A stretch of DNA of 64,000 bases from Candidatus Latescibacterota bacterium (GTDB lineage: Bacteria > Krumholzibacteriota > Krumholzibacteriia > JACNKJ01), in contig JACKDC010000005.1 of NCBI GenBank assembly GCA_020633725.1, positions 186,001-250,000 of the forward strand, given 5' to 3'. The notes below the pieces were generated by a model. That model saw only the letters and a list, made by a program, of their open reading frames with translations, did not search any database and was not told the origin of the DNA. Each line of letters opens with the position of its first letter. Position 1 is the stretch's first letter. Position numbers and translations under genes: made by a program. This document shows, one piece after another, positions 8,050-15,360 of the stretch.

Positions 8050-9045
8050 ATGGAGCAACCCCCCGACGCCACGGGCCTGCACGCCCACGACCTCCGCCAC
8101 TACCTCAGCCTGCTGGCCTGCGATCTCCGCCTCACCCGCGAGCGACTGGCCGAGACGGCCGAGGACGCCCCCGCGCGCGCCACGGCGCTGGCCGGGCTCC
8201 TGGCCCGACTCGACGCGGGCCTCGCCGAACTCGACGCGTCCCTGCGCGGGCATCGCGGCCCGGCGCCGGTCACCGCCCCGGACGGCGACCTCGCGCCGCT
8301 GGTCGAACGCCTCTGGCGTTCCTTCCTGCGCGCCGGCCGCCTGCGCCCCGGGAAGGCCGCGCTCCACCTGGCGCGTCCCCTGCTCTGGCCCGGCGATCCG
8401 AAGCAGTGGCAGAGCCTGGTGATGAACCTCCTCGAAAACGCCTGCAAGGCCGCTCCGGACGGCCCGGTGCGTCTGGAGGCCGACGGCGAGCGGCTCAGCG
8501 TGAGCAACGGCGGCGCGCCGCCCGCGGAGGCGCTGCTGCGGGCGCTCGCCGACGGCGTGGCGCCGCCCGCACGGGCCGACGGGCACGGCCAGGGCCTCGG
8601 CCTCATCCTCGCCGCGGCCAGCGCTCTGCATCTGCGCGTGGAGCCGGCGCTGGAGCCCGGCCGCTTCACGCTGAACCTGTTCCGCGCGGTCGCCGGCGCG
8701 CCGTCCCTGCTCCTCGTCGAGGACGACGAGGACCTGCGCGCCATGCTCGCGGAGTACCTCCGCGCCGAGGGCTTTCGGGTCGAGGCGAGCGCGGACGCCG
8801 CCGAGCTCGCGCCCGCGGCGGGCCGCTACCGGGCCGTGGTCGCCGACCTCAACCTGCCCGGCACGGGGGGCGGCGCGCTGCTCGCCGCCTGGCGAGCGGC
8901 CGATCCGGGGCTCGTCACGGTCCTGCTCACGGGCGACAGCGAGGCGCAGGAGCGGGACTGGCCAGGTGTGGACGCGGTGCTCATCAAGCCGGGACTCGGC
9001 CGGCTGCTGGAGTTGCTGGCGCCGCTGAAGGGGGACGGACGGTGA
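8050..9045 (+). CDS. Soluble histidine kinase with C-terminal receiver domain
   Basis: A 331-residue two-component protein without membrane segments or a recognisable sensor domain. The start ATG at 8050 is the first good one after the promoter region. Residues ~10-75 form a HisKA-like helix pair with the candidate phosphoacceptor His in HDLRHYLSLLACDL. An abbreviated HATPase core follows, with the N-box SLVMNLLENACKAAPDG and G-box DGHGQGLGL. Residues ~218-325 are a receiver domain (LLLVEDDEDLRAML, phosphoacceptor Asp in VVADLNLPGTGG, then LLTGD and the conserved Lys in LIKPG). Its stop overlaps the GTG of the next gene, tying it to the two CNNM proteins. Signal and target are unknown. Confidence 0.85.
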   Translation: MEQPPDATGLHAHDLRHYLSLLACDLRLTRERLAETAEDAPARATALAGLLARLDAGLAELDASLRGHRGPAPVTAPDGDLAPLVERLWRSFLRAGRLRPGKAALHLARPLLWPGDPKQWQSLVMNLLENACKAAPDGPVRLEADGERLSVSNGGAPPAEALLRALADGVAPPARADGHGQGLGLILAAASALHLRVEPALEPGRFTLNLFRAVAGAPSLLLVEDDEDLRAMLAEYLRAEGFRVEASADAAELAPAAGRYRAVVADLNLPGTGGGALLAAWRAADPGLVTVLLTGDSEAQERDWPGVDAVLIKPGLGRLLELLAPLKGDGR

Positions 9046-10286
9046 CCGTCAACCTGGTGCTCGCCGGAATCTGCATCGCGCTGCTGGGCGCCTCGGCCTT
9101 CTTCTCCGGATCGGAGACCGCGCTCTTCGCGCTCGATCCCCGGCAGCGCCACGAGCTCGCGCGGAGCACCGATCCCGCGGCGCGCCGCGTGACGACGCTG
9201 CTGCGCGAGCTGGGCACCGTGCTCGTCACGCTGCTGGTGGGCAACACGATGGTGAACATCTTCCTGGCGGTGCTGTCGACGCGGCTCATCCTGCGCACGC
9301 TGGGACCCGAGCACGGCCCGCTGGTGAGCCTGGTGGGCGTGACCGGCGTGCTCGTCATCTTCGGAGAGATCCTGCCCAAGAGCGTGGCCGTGAACTCGCC
9401 GCGGCGCTACGCGATGCGGGTGAGCGGGCCGCTGGCCCGCACGCGCCGCCTGCTGAGCGGTCCCACGCGGCTCTTCCGTCGCATCAGCCGTCTCGTGCTC
9501 GACGTGCTCGACCGCGTCGTGCCCGGCGACCGCCTCGAGATGCAGGGCGACGAGATGCTCGGCCTGCTGAGCCTCGGCGAGGAGAGCGGCAGCTTCGGGG
9601 CGCGGGAGCGCCAGCTGGCGGAGGGGGTCTTCCAGCTCGGCGACCTGTCCGTGGAGGACGTGATGACGCCGCGCGTGGACCTCTTCCTGCTCGACGCCGC
9701 CACGCCCGCCGGGGAGGCGGCGGCGGCGATGCGCCGCACCGGGCACAGCCTCGCGCCCGTGACGGGCGAGACCAGCGATCACGTCCTCGGCCTGGTGCAG
9801 GCCCTGGCGCTGCTCGCCGAAGACGACCCCGCGCGCCCCGTGGGCGAGCTGGTGACACCGGCGGAGTACTGTCCCGAGACGCAGAAGGCGGGCTCCCTGC
9901 TCATGGAGCTGCTGGAGAAGGGCGCGCCGCTGGCCGTCGTGCTCGACGAGTACGGCGCCCTCGCGGGGCTGGCCACGCTCGAGGACCTCTTCGAGGTCGT
10001 GGTGGGAGACATCCGCGACAGCCACGACAGCGAAAGCCTCCGCTACCACATGCCCACGCCGAACACGCTGATCGCCTCGAGCCGCCTGCCCGCCGAGCGC
10101 GTGAAGGAACTGCTGGGTGTCGCGCTCAGCCCGGGCAGCGCCGAGACCCTGGGTGGGCGCCTCATGGAGGCCCTGGGCGAGGTGCCGGAGATCGGCAGGC
10201 CCTACGCGCTCGACGGCCTCGTGTGGACGGTCCTGTCGGCCCGCGGGCCGGCCCTCGGCACGCTGCGCCTGGAGCGTCGTCCATGA
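9042..10286 (+). CDS. CNNM/CorC-type transmembrane protein with CBS domains
   Basis: A 414-residue HlyC/CorC-family membrane protein starting at GTG 9042 (GTGA overlap with the kinase). The N-terminal DUF21/CNNM domain has about four hydrophobic helices and the hallmark FFSGSETALFALDPRQRHEL. A cytoplasmic CBS pair (~200-330, with VEDVMTPRVDLFLLDAATP and VVLDEYGALAGLATLEDLFE) and a C-terminal CorC_HlyC domain (~340-414, GGRLMEALGEVPEIG) follow. Such proteins are linked to Mg2+/Co2+ efflux or resistance. It is followed with a 4-base overlap by a shorter paralogue. Confidence 0.92.
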   Translation: MTVNLVLAGICIALLGASAFFSGSETALFALDPRQRHELARSTDPAARRVTTLLRELGTVLVTLLVGNTMVNIFLAVLSTRLILRTLGPEHGPLVSLVGVTGVLVIFGEILPKSVAVNSPRRYAMRVSGPLARTRRLLSGPTRLFRRISRLVLDVLDRVVPGDRLEMQGDEMLGLLSLGEESGSFGARERQLAEGVFQLGDLSVEDVMTPRVDLFLLDAATPAGEAAAAMRRTGHSLAPVTGETSDHVLGLVQALALLAEDDPARPVGELVTPAEYCPETQKAGSLLMELLEKGAPLAVVLDEYGALAGLATLEDLFEVVVGDIRDSHDSESLRYHMPTPNTLIASSRLPAERVKELLGVALSPGSAETLGGRLMEALGEVPEIGRPYALDGLVWTVLSARGPALGTLRLERRP

Positions 10287-11311
10287 GCATGTCGCTCTGG
10301 CTGCTCCTGCTGCTGCTCGCCCTGACGGGCACGGCCTACTTCTCCGGCAGCGAGACCGCCGTGGTCACGGCCGGCCGGCTGCGCCACCGCGCCGAGCGCG
10401 ACCGCGGCCGGCGCATGGCGGCGCTGGCGGAGCGCCTCTACCGTCGCCCCGAGCACACGCTGTCGGTGCTGCTGCTGGGCACGAACCTCGTGAACGTGCT
10501 CGCCTCGATCGCGGCGCTGATTCTCACCGAGGCCGCGCTCGAGCGCTGGGGTCTGCACGTCTCCGCCTTCTGGAGCGATCTGCTCTCCGCGCTCTGGGTC
10601 TCGCCGCTGGTCCTGCTGCTCGGCGAGATCCTGCCCAAGAGCGTCGGCCACCACTACGCCTTCCGCCTGTCGCGGCTGAGCGCGCCGCTGCTGCTCGCGT
10701 TCTACACCGTGCTCCTGCCCCTGGTCTGGCTGATCGACGGCATCCTCTGGGTCCTCCATCGCCTGCCCGGGCTGCGGGGCGGCGACTCCATGGACCAGGT
10801 GTCCTGGGACACGGTGCGCCTCCACCTGGAGGCCGCGCGCGCGGCCGGGGTGGTGGCCGTCGAGCAGGAGCGGGCGATCCAGCGGATCGGGCTGCTGGGC
10901 GGTCTCGACGCCGAGCGGCTCATGCGCCCGCTCGACTCGCTCTGCCTCTTCCCGGCCAGCGGCAGCGTCGACGATCTGCGCCGGCTGCTGGTGGAGACCG
11001 GCAGCCGCGAGGCCTTCCTCTACGAGGGGCGGCGGACGCGCATCGCCGGCGTGCTCCCCGCCCGGCGCCTGCTGGGGCGTGGGGGCGAGCCGGACCTGCG
11101 CGCGCTGCAGAGCCCGCTGGTCTCCCTCCACCGCCAGATCCCCGCGCTGGAGATCCTGGACACCCTGCAGCCCACGGGCCGCAAGCTCGCCGTCGTCGCC
11201 GACACGGCGGGCGAGGCGCGCGGCGTGGTCTTCCTGGAGGACCTCCTGCGGGAGCTGCTCCTGAAGGCGCCCCGCGAGTGGGACAGCGAGGTCCTCAACT
11301 CCGCTGGGTGA
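10283..11311 (+). CDS. Second CNNM-type transmembrane protein, shorter paralogue
   Basis: A 342-residue protein beginning MSMSLWLLLLLLALTGTAYF, with the CNNM motif YFSGSETAVVTAGRLRHRAERD, a LGEILPKSVGHHYA loop like its upstream neighbour (FGEILPKSVAVNS), and a CBS-like cytoplasmic part (~210-325). It lacks the C-terminal CorC_HlyC domain of the first copy. The ATG at 10283 overlaps the previous stop. The tandem pair may act as a heteromer; this is inferred only from the overlap. Confidence 0.87.
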   Translation: MSMSLWLLLLLLALTGTAYFSGSETAVVTAGRLRHRAERDRGRRMAALAERLYRRPEHTLSVLLLGTNLVNVLASIAALILTEAALERWGLHVSAFWSDLLSALWVSPLVLLLGEILPKSVGHHYAFRLSRLSAPLLLAFYTVLLPLVWLIDGILWVLHRLPGLRGGDSMDQVSWDTVRLHLEAARAAGVVAVEQERAIQRIGLLGGLDAERLMRPLDSLCLFPASGSVDDLRRLLVETGSREAFLYEGRRTRIAGVLPARRLLGRGGEPDLRALQSPLVSLHRQIPALEILDTLQPTGRKLAVVADTAGEARGVVFLEDLLRELLLKAPREWDSEVLNSAG

Positions 11312-11362
11312 GTCCCGTTTACCGGACAGACCGCTCGCCGCATGAGGAATAGCGAAGGATTG

Positions 11363-11391
11363 TTGACCGCAGGGCCACCTTTTCTTATTTT
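11363..11391 (+). promoter_or_regulatory. Sigma70-type promoter for the XRE-cupin pair
   Basis: TTGACC (11363-11368), 17-base spacer, TATTTT (11386-11391), in an unusually T-rich stretch 43 bases before the ATG at 11434. Confidence 0.6.
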
Positions 11392-11433
11392 TTCCTCACC
11401 TCACTGCACCGTCGCTTTGGAAGGAGTGTAGCC

Positions 11434-12000
11434 ATGCAAGCCCTGGGCAAGGCCGAGATCGGCGAGCGCCTGAAGCGCTACCGTCTCGAGAAGAAGCTCA
11501 CGCTCAAGGAGATCGAAGCGCTGAGCGGCGTGTCCGCGACGCACATCTCGGAGATCGAACGCGGAAAGTCCAGTCCGACGGTCGGCGCCCTCACCCGGAT
11601 CGCCAAGGCCATGGGGACCGAGGCCGCCTACTTCGTCGAGGCGGAGGAACTGCCGCAGGTGAACCTGCTGGGCGCCGGCAGCCGCAGACGCTACCGCTTC
11701 ATGGAGCCGCCGGTCTCCATCGAGTCCCTCTCGGGCAGCGTTCCGCACTCGCGCATGTCCGTGATGCTCATGACCTGGGACAAGGGAGCGGTGTCCACGG
11801 GCGAGGTGAATCGCCACGAGGGCGAGGAGTTCATCCTCGTGCGCAAGGGCATCCTCGAAGTGTACGTGGAGGAGGAGCGCTACATCCTCAAGGAGGGTGA
11901 CAGCCTGCACTACCACGCGTCGAGTCCGCACCGCATCGAGAACATCGGCGACGCAGCCTGCGAGGCACTGGTGGTCACCGTGCCCAGCTTCAAGATCTAG
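11434..12000 (+). CDS. XRE-family regulator with C-terminal cupin domain (copy 1)
   Basis: A 188-residue regulator. Residues ~8-66 are an XRE helix-turn-helix (RLEKKLTLKEIEALSGVSA, then HISEIERGKSSPTVGALTRIA), and ~110-188 are a cupin_2 beta-barrel (NRHEGEEFILVRKGILEVYV, GDSLHYHASSPHRIEN) that usually binds a small ligand. GGAAGGAG lies 8 bases upstream of ATG 11434. A close paralogue begins 9 bases downstream. Proteins of this build often control amino-acid, polyamine or sugar catabolism, but no obvious metabolic target is adjacent. Confidence 0.92.
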   Translation: MQALGKAEIGERLKRYRLEKKLTLKEIEALSGVSATHISEIERGKSSPTVGALTRIAKAMGTEAAYFVEAEELPQVNLLGAGSRRRYRFMEPPVSIESLSGSVPHSRMSVMLMTWDKGAVSTGEVNRHEGEEFILVRKGILEVYVEEERYILKEGDSLHYHASSPHRIENIGDAACEALVVTVPSFKI

Positions 12001-12009
12001 GAGGGCGCA

Positions 12010-12579
12010 ATGGAGATCCAGGAACTGGGCGCGCGCATCAAGCGCATCCGCAAGGGCAAGAGCATGACGCTCAAGGACATCGAGGCGCGCAGCCACGTGT
12101 CGGCCACGCACATCTCGGAGATCGAGCGCGGCAAGACCAGCCCGACGATCGGCGCCCTCTCGCGCATCGCGGCGGCGCTCGGCAAGGACACGGCCTTCTT
12201 CCTCGAGACGCAGAACCTCGACGACGTGAGCCACATCAAGTACGAGGAGCGCGCGAAGGAGGGCTTCAAGTCGGCCAAGGGCTTCTTCCAGCGCTTGACC
12301 CGCGGCATTCCCGGCGGCAGGTTGCAGGTCTACCGCCTGCATCTCGACCCCGGGGCGGAACTCAAGTACAGCCACCCGTCCCAGGAGGGGGAGGCCACCA
12401 TGGTGCTCGAGCAGGGACGGCTCGAGTTCACCGTCGAGGACGAGAGCTTCACCATGGGGCCCGGCGACAGCATGCACTTCACGGAGATCTTCGCGCCCGC
12501 GGTGCGCAACCTCTCGACGACGGACCCGGCGGATCTGGTCCTGATCAGCATCCGCCGTCACAGCATCGACACGCTGTAG
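12010..12579 (+). CDS. XRE-family regulator with C-terminal cupin domain (copy 2)
   Basis: A 189-residue paralogue of the preceding gene, with near-identical recognition region (SHVSATHISEIERGKTSPTI) and the same HTH-cupin order. The cupin is more divergent (LKYSHPSQEGEATMVLEQG, GDSMHFTEIFAPAVRN), suggesting a different ligand but an overlapping DNA site. An AGGAGGGC ribosome site precedes ATG 12010. Together the two look like a recent tandem duplication, or two subunits that could heterodimerise. Confidence 0.91.
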   Translation: MEIQELGARIKRIRKGKSMTLKDIEARSHVSATHISEIERGKTSPTIGALSRIAAALGKDTAFFLETQNLDDVSHIKYEERAKEGFKSAKGFFQRLTRGIPGGRLQVYRLHLDPGAELKYSHPSQEGEATMVLEQGRLEFTVEDESFTMGPGDSMHFTEIFAPAVRNLSTTDPADLVLISIRRHSIDTL

Positions 12580-12599
12580 ACGACGACCAGGAGGCGAGC

Positions 12600-12932
12600 G
12601 TGAGCCAGCCCGATTCCCGCGATCTGCTCTTCCTCAGTCTCATCTTCAACCTGCAGGCCGCCGCCATGCAGCAGCTCGGGAAGATGGTCAGCCCGCTCAG
12701 CGGCAAGATCGAGCGCGACCTCGCCGCCGCGAAGCAGAGCATCGATCTGCTGGAGAGCCTCGAGCGCAAGACCCGGGGCAACCTCAGCGCCGACGAAGCG
12801 CGGGCCATGCAGGACATCCTGACCACCCTGCGCCTGAACTACGTCGACGAGCTGAAGCGCGGCGAGACGCCGGACGAGACCCCGGCACCGCCGGCGCAGA
12901 ACGACGAGGCCGCCGGTGGCGCGACGTCCTGA
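12600..12932 (+). CDS. DUF1844-family protein
   Basis: A 110-residue protein starting at GTG 12600 after GGAGGCGA. It matches the DUF1844 pattern: a hydrophobic N-terminal helix LFLSLIFNLQAAAMQQLGK, a helix with SIDLLESLERKTRGNLSADE, and a terminal LRLNYVDEL. The family is small, widespread and without known function. The C-terminal ~20 residues are a Pro/Ala/Glu-rich tail. Its end overlaps by 17 bases the start of the next gene, so they are probably translated together. Confidence 0.88.
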   Translation: MSQPDSRDLLFLSLIFNLQAAAMQQLGKMVSPLSGKIERDLAAAKQSIDLLESLERKTRGNLSADEARAMQDILTTLRLNYVDELKRGETPDETPAPPAQNDEAAGGATS

Positions 12933-14337
12933 CGCGGGTCGCCGCACGCGGCGCGCCGCCGCGGCGCTGCTGATCGCCGCCGTCTGGGCGGCGCCGGCGC
13001 TCGCCGGCTTCGGCCTGCCCGAAACCCAGGGCCTCCTGCACGTGCGCAGCGACGAGACCACCGGCCTCGGCGCGCTGGGCTTCGTGCTGGGCGAGTCCTA
13101 CTACTACCAGGACGTCGGGCAGAGCAGCCGCTACCACTGGTACACGATGCGGCTGGGCCTGGCGTTCGGCCTCGGCGAGGCCGGGCACGTCACCTACGAC
13201 CAGCGGCTCGTCGGCCTCATGCGCTTCGCGGCGCCCCAGGACGGCGACCTGTCGGCGGCCATCGGCGACTCGGACTGGACCGCGGGCCTCGGCGACGCCG
13301 ACCTCGGCCTCAAGCTCACGCTCCCGCTGCCCGGTTCGCGGCTGCATCTCGCCGCCGAGGGCGCCCTGCGCCTGCCGGTGGGGGATACGCAGCGCCGCTT
13401 CAGCAGCGAGTCGCGCGACTACGAGGCCGTGGGCATCCTCAGCGTCGATCTCCTGCGCGGGGGCAGCTTCGTGCCGACGCGACTGCATCTCAACGCCGGC
13501 ATCCGCGCGAATCGCGGCCGGCTGGGCAGCGGCCTGGGGCCGACGCCCACGGCCGCGGGCTGGCAGGGCGTCTATCCGCCCTACGTGCCGGCGCTGGAGG
13601 ACGGACTGTCGGAGGACCGCATCCGCCAGGGCCTCTTCGGCGTCGGCCTCGAGTTCCTCGGCACGCGGATGCGCCTCTACGGCGAGCTGAGCGTCGACCT
13701 GCTCTACCAGCTCGAGAGCGACGCGGTGATGACCCGCCGTGAGGAGCCCTGGCGCCTCGGGCTCGGCTTCCGCTCGCGGGGGCCCTGGAACCTCGAGTTC
13801 AGCGGCGGCTTCGACCTGGACCTGTCCCGCGACGACTTCGACACCGCCTTCGTGCCGGAGTACCCCGGGCTGGTCACGAGCATCGCGGTGCGCAAGGACT
13901 GGCAGGCGCTGGCCGGCGACCCCGACGGCGACGGCATCCGCGGCGACGACGACCTCTGCCCCGACCGCCCCGAGGATCTCGACGGCTTCGAGGACGCCGA
14001 CGGCTGTCCCGACCCCGACAACGACCGCGACGGCGTCCCCGACCTCATCGACCTCGCGCCCAACCTGCCCGAGGACATCGACGGCTTCGAGGACGGCGAC
14101 GGCCGCCCCGATCTGGACAACGACAACGACGGGATTCCCGACGACGAGGATCTCTGCCCGGATCGGCCCGAGGACTACGACGGGGTGGAGGACGACGACG
14201 GCTGTCCCGACCGCGCCAGCGCGCCGCCGCTCACGTCGCCCGGGGTCCCCGCCGCGCCTGCTCCCGCGGACTCCAGCGCCGCGCCGACGGACTCCCTGCC
14301 GCCCGCGCCCGCTCCCGGCGCGCCCGGCGCGCCCTAG
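12916..14337 (+). CDS. Outer-membrane protein with thrombospondin type-3-like Asp-rich repeats
   Basis: A 473-residue exported protein starting at GTG 12916. A signal peptide (AAAALLIAAVWAAPALAG) is followed by ~310 residues of barrel-like strands (YYYQDVGQSSRYHWYTMRLG, LGLGFRSRGPWNLEFSGGF). Residues ~330-425 hold about four calcium-binding type-3 repeats (DPDGDGIRGDDDLCPDRPED, DNDRDGVPDLIDLAPNLPED, DNDNDGIPDDEDLCPDRPED). The last ~45 residues are a Pro/Ala/Ser tail. This is the architecture of OmpA-type porins without the peptidoglycan-binding OmpA C-terminal domain, which I do not see. It converges on mazG with stops overlapping by 4 bases. Confidence 0.85.
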   Translation: MARRPDAGRRTRRAAAALLIAAVWAAPALAGFGLPETQGLLHVRSDETTGLGALGFVLGESYYYQDVGQSSRYHWYTMRLGLAFGLGEAGHVTYDQRLVGLMRFAAPQDGDLSAAIGDSDWTAGLGDADLGLKLTLPLPGSRLHLAAEGALRLPVGDTQRRFSSESRDYEAVGILSVDLLRGGSFVPTRLHLNAGIRANRGRLGSGLGPTPTAAGWQGVYPPYVPALEDGLSEDRIRQGLFGVGLEFLGTRMRLYGELSVDLLYQLESDAVMTRREEPWRLGLGFRSRGPWNLEFSGGFDLDLSRDDFDTAFVPEYPGLVTSIAVRKDWQALAGDPDGDGIRGDDDLCPDRPEDLDGFEDADGCPDPDNDRDGVPDLIDLAPNLPEDIDGFEDGDGRPDLDNDNDGIPDDEDLCPDRPEDYDGVEDDDGCPDRASAPPLTSPGVPAAPAPADSSAAPTDSLPPAPAPGAPGAP

Positions 14338-15248
14338 TCCCCGCGCTCGCGTCCCTTGACGCGCTGCCACTCGGCCTCCATGCGCGCCAGATCGGCGTCC
14401 TCCAGCGACGTGCCCGCGGCGGCCAGCCCGGCCTCCATGGCCGCGAACCGGCGCAGGAACTTGGCGTTGGCCTGCTCGGCCACCGCTTCGGCGTCGAGGC
14501 CGAGCCAGCGGGCGAGGTTGGCGAGCACGAAGAGCACGTCGCCCAGCTCGTCGCTCGCGCGCACGAGCCCGGCGGGGTCGAGCTGCCCGCGATAGCGCGC
14601 GGAGGGGCTGGCCGTGCCGCCGGGGACGTCCGCGGGGAGAGCGGCCAGCTCACGGCGCAGCTCGGCGAGCTCCTCGTCGAGCTTCTCGAGCACGCCGGCG
14701 GGGCCGTCCCAGTCGAAGCCCACGCCCGCGGCCTTCTCCTGGTAGCGATGGCTCCGCGCCAGCGCGCCCAGGCTGCGCGGCAGCGGCTTGAGCAGCCCGG
14801 GCGGCGCGCCCTCGGCGTCGCGCTCGGCGCGCTTCACCTGCTCCCAGACGCGAAGCTGGGCGGCGCTGTCCGCCACGGGCGCGGCGAGCGCGCCGTCGGC
14901 GCCCGGAAACAGCTGCGGGTGACGGCGGCGGAGCTTGGCGTCGATGCCGTCGAGCGCCGCCTCGGCGGCGGCCTGCCCGCGGTCGCGGGCGAGGCGCTGC
15001 AGCCCGAAGAGCAGCAGGTAGGCGAGGTCGCCGAGCTCGGCGACCGTGCCGGCGGGGTCATCCTGCTCGCAGGCCTCGAGCCATTCGTGGCCCTCGTCGA
15101 TCAGGTGGCGCGCCAGGTCGGGGAGGCGCTGCTCCCGGTCCCACGGGCAGCCGTCCGGCGCGAGGAGGCGGTCCAGCGTGCCCCAGAGCCGGGCGAGCGC
15201 CGCGTCGGGGAGGCGGGGGGCATCGTGCGCGTCGGGTCGAGTGGACAT
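14334..15248 (-). CDS. mazG: Nucleoside triphosphate pyrophosphohydrolase MazG
   Basis: A 304-residue all-alpha NTP pyrophosphatase that hydrolyses aberrant and canonical (d)NTPs to NMPs. Two MazG domains are visible: the N-terminal one with LLAPDGCPWDREQRLPDLARHLIDEG and EELGD-like VAELGDLAYLLLFG, the C-terminal one with EKLDEELAELRREL and ASDELGDVLFVLANLARWLG. The start at 15248 is preferred because residues before it are Arg-rich and unlike the family. It is slightly longer than the usual ~265 residues owing to loops. Confidence 0.93.
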   Translation of the reverse strand: MSTRPDAHDAPRLPDAALARLWGTLDRLLAPDGCPWDREQRLPDLARHLIDEGHEWLEACEQDDPAGTVAELGDLAYLLLFGLQRLARDRGQAAAEAALDGIDAKLRRRHPQLFPGADGALAAPVADSAAQLRVWEQVKRAERDAEGAPPGLLKPLPRSLGALARSHRYQEKAAGVGFDWDGPAGVLEKLDEELAELRRELAALPADVPGGTASPSARYRGQLDPAGLVRASDELGDVLFVLANLARWLGLDAEAVAEQANAKFLRRFAAMEAGLAAAGTSLEDADLARMEAEWQRVKGRERGD

Positions 15249-15301
15249 GGCGCACACCCTAGCACGGCGCGCCCGCGGGCTCAATCGCGCCCGCGCGCGC
15301 G

Positions 15302-15330
15302 TTGACGCTCCCGTCCCGGCGCGCTAAGCT
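15302..15330 (+). promoter_or_regulatory. Sigma70-type promoter for uvrA-galE
   Basis: TTGACG (15302-15307), 17-base spacer, TAAGCT (15325-15330), 31 bases before the uvrA ATG. It sits in the 112-base divergent gap with mazG. No LexA-like operator is apparent. Confidence 0.6.
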
Positions 15331-15360
15331 CACGGATCACGCTGGAGGCCGCTGGAAAGC

